A stretch of DNA of 42,679 nucleotides from assembly GCA_900544475.1 (NCBI GenBank), contig UQVU01000003.1:1-42679 (forward strand), written 5' to 3'. The notes below the pieces were generated by a model. It was not told the DNA's origin, made no database searches, and worked only from the letters and a program-made list of their open reading frames with translations. The position numbers and the translations under genes are program-made. Shown piece after piece: positions 42,658 through 42,679 of the stretch (positions within the stretch are counted from its first letter, which is position 1; the number at the start of each line of letters is the position of its first letter). This DNA is from an uncultured Butyricicoccus sp. GTDB lineage: Bacteria; Bacillota; Clostridia; Oscillospirales; Butyricicoccaceae.

Positions 42658-42679
42658 ATGAAAAAAAGATTGCTCAGCC
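42658..42679 (+). CDS. Start of a further gene, truncated by the window
   Basis: ATG 42658 has GGAGG 10 bases upstream and opens MKKRLLS before the sequence ends. The basic start is compatible with a signal peptide or membrane protein, but seven residues cannot identify it. Confidence 0.55.

Overview
The window reads as a chromosomal segment of a high-GC Clostridia bacterium, most likely an Oscillospirales/Ruminococcaceae-type gut anaerobe. The grounds are AddAB instead of RecBCD, a dgt-dnaG-rpoD operon, a pgk-tpiA-gpmI-eno glycolytic cluster, a type II CBS-domain pyrophosphatase, strong GGAGG ribosome sites and a GC-rich third codon position. The genus is inference; no rRNA is present.

Layout. 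1-400: a minus-strand tRNA-Phe with a consensus promoter. 396-7326: addB-addA, overlapping by 8 bases. 7484-8989: guaB, a divergent IMP dehydrogenase. 9320-11367: a CLC-F-like anion/proton antiporter and a HAD phosphatase. 11538-13381: a MATE exporter translationally coupled to luxS. 13469-16129: rpmE, a small membrane protein, hflX and a YigZ-family gene. 16330-20339: dgt-dnaG-rpoD, the last two overlapping by ATGA. 20541-23756: CBS-DRTGG pyrophosphatase, trmL and a DegV protein. 23993-29448: pgk, tpiA, gpmI (with a basic AT-hook-like N-terminal tail) and eno, all with a codon bias typical of highly expressed genes.

29892-38056 is the most striking region. It is a compact, all-minus-strand cassette of nine phage virion-type genes in P22-like order: small terminase, large terminase, a 64-aa membrane protein, portal, scaffold-like protein, major capsid protein, connector, tail-hub-like protein and an Ala-rich internal-virion-like protein. 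It starts at a near-consensus sigma-A promoter (TTGACA-17-TATTCT) whose -35 directly abuts a LexA/SOS box (CGAACATTTGTTCT), and it ends at an intrinsic terminator. I see no integrase, repressor, replication, endolysin, tail-fibre or tailspike gene. It could be a decayed P22-like prophage, a satellite, or a domesticated DNA-packaging particle comparable to a gene transfer agent. The sequence shows the genes are intact and the promoter has an SOS box; the biological role is inference.

38416-42603 returns to host genes: a Cof-type HAD phosphatase, ftsK/spoIIIE and a flavin-reductase-like protein. A further gene starts at the right edge.

Several non-coding repeats sit between genes: a 161-bp palindromic MITE-like element after the pyrophosphatase gene, a GC-rich inverted repeat between the CLC and HAD genes, two copies of a GAGTGAAGAG-bordered repeat in opposite orientation (one inside the phage cassette, one after ftsK), and two clusters of consecutive hairpins.
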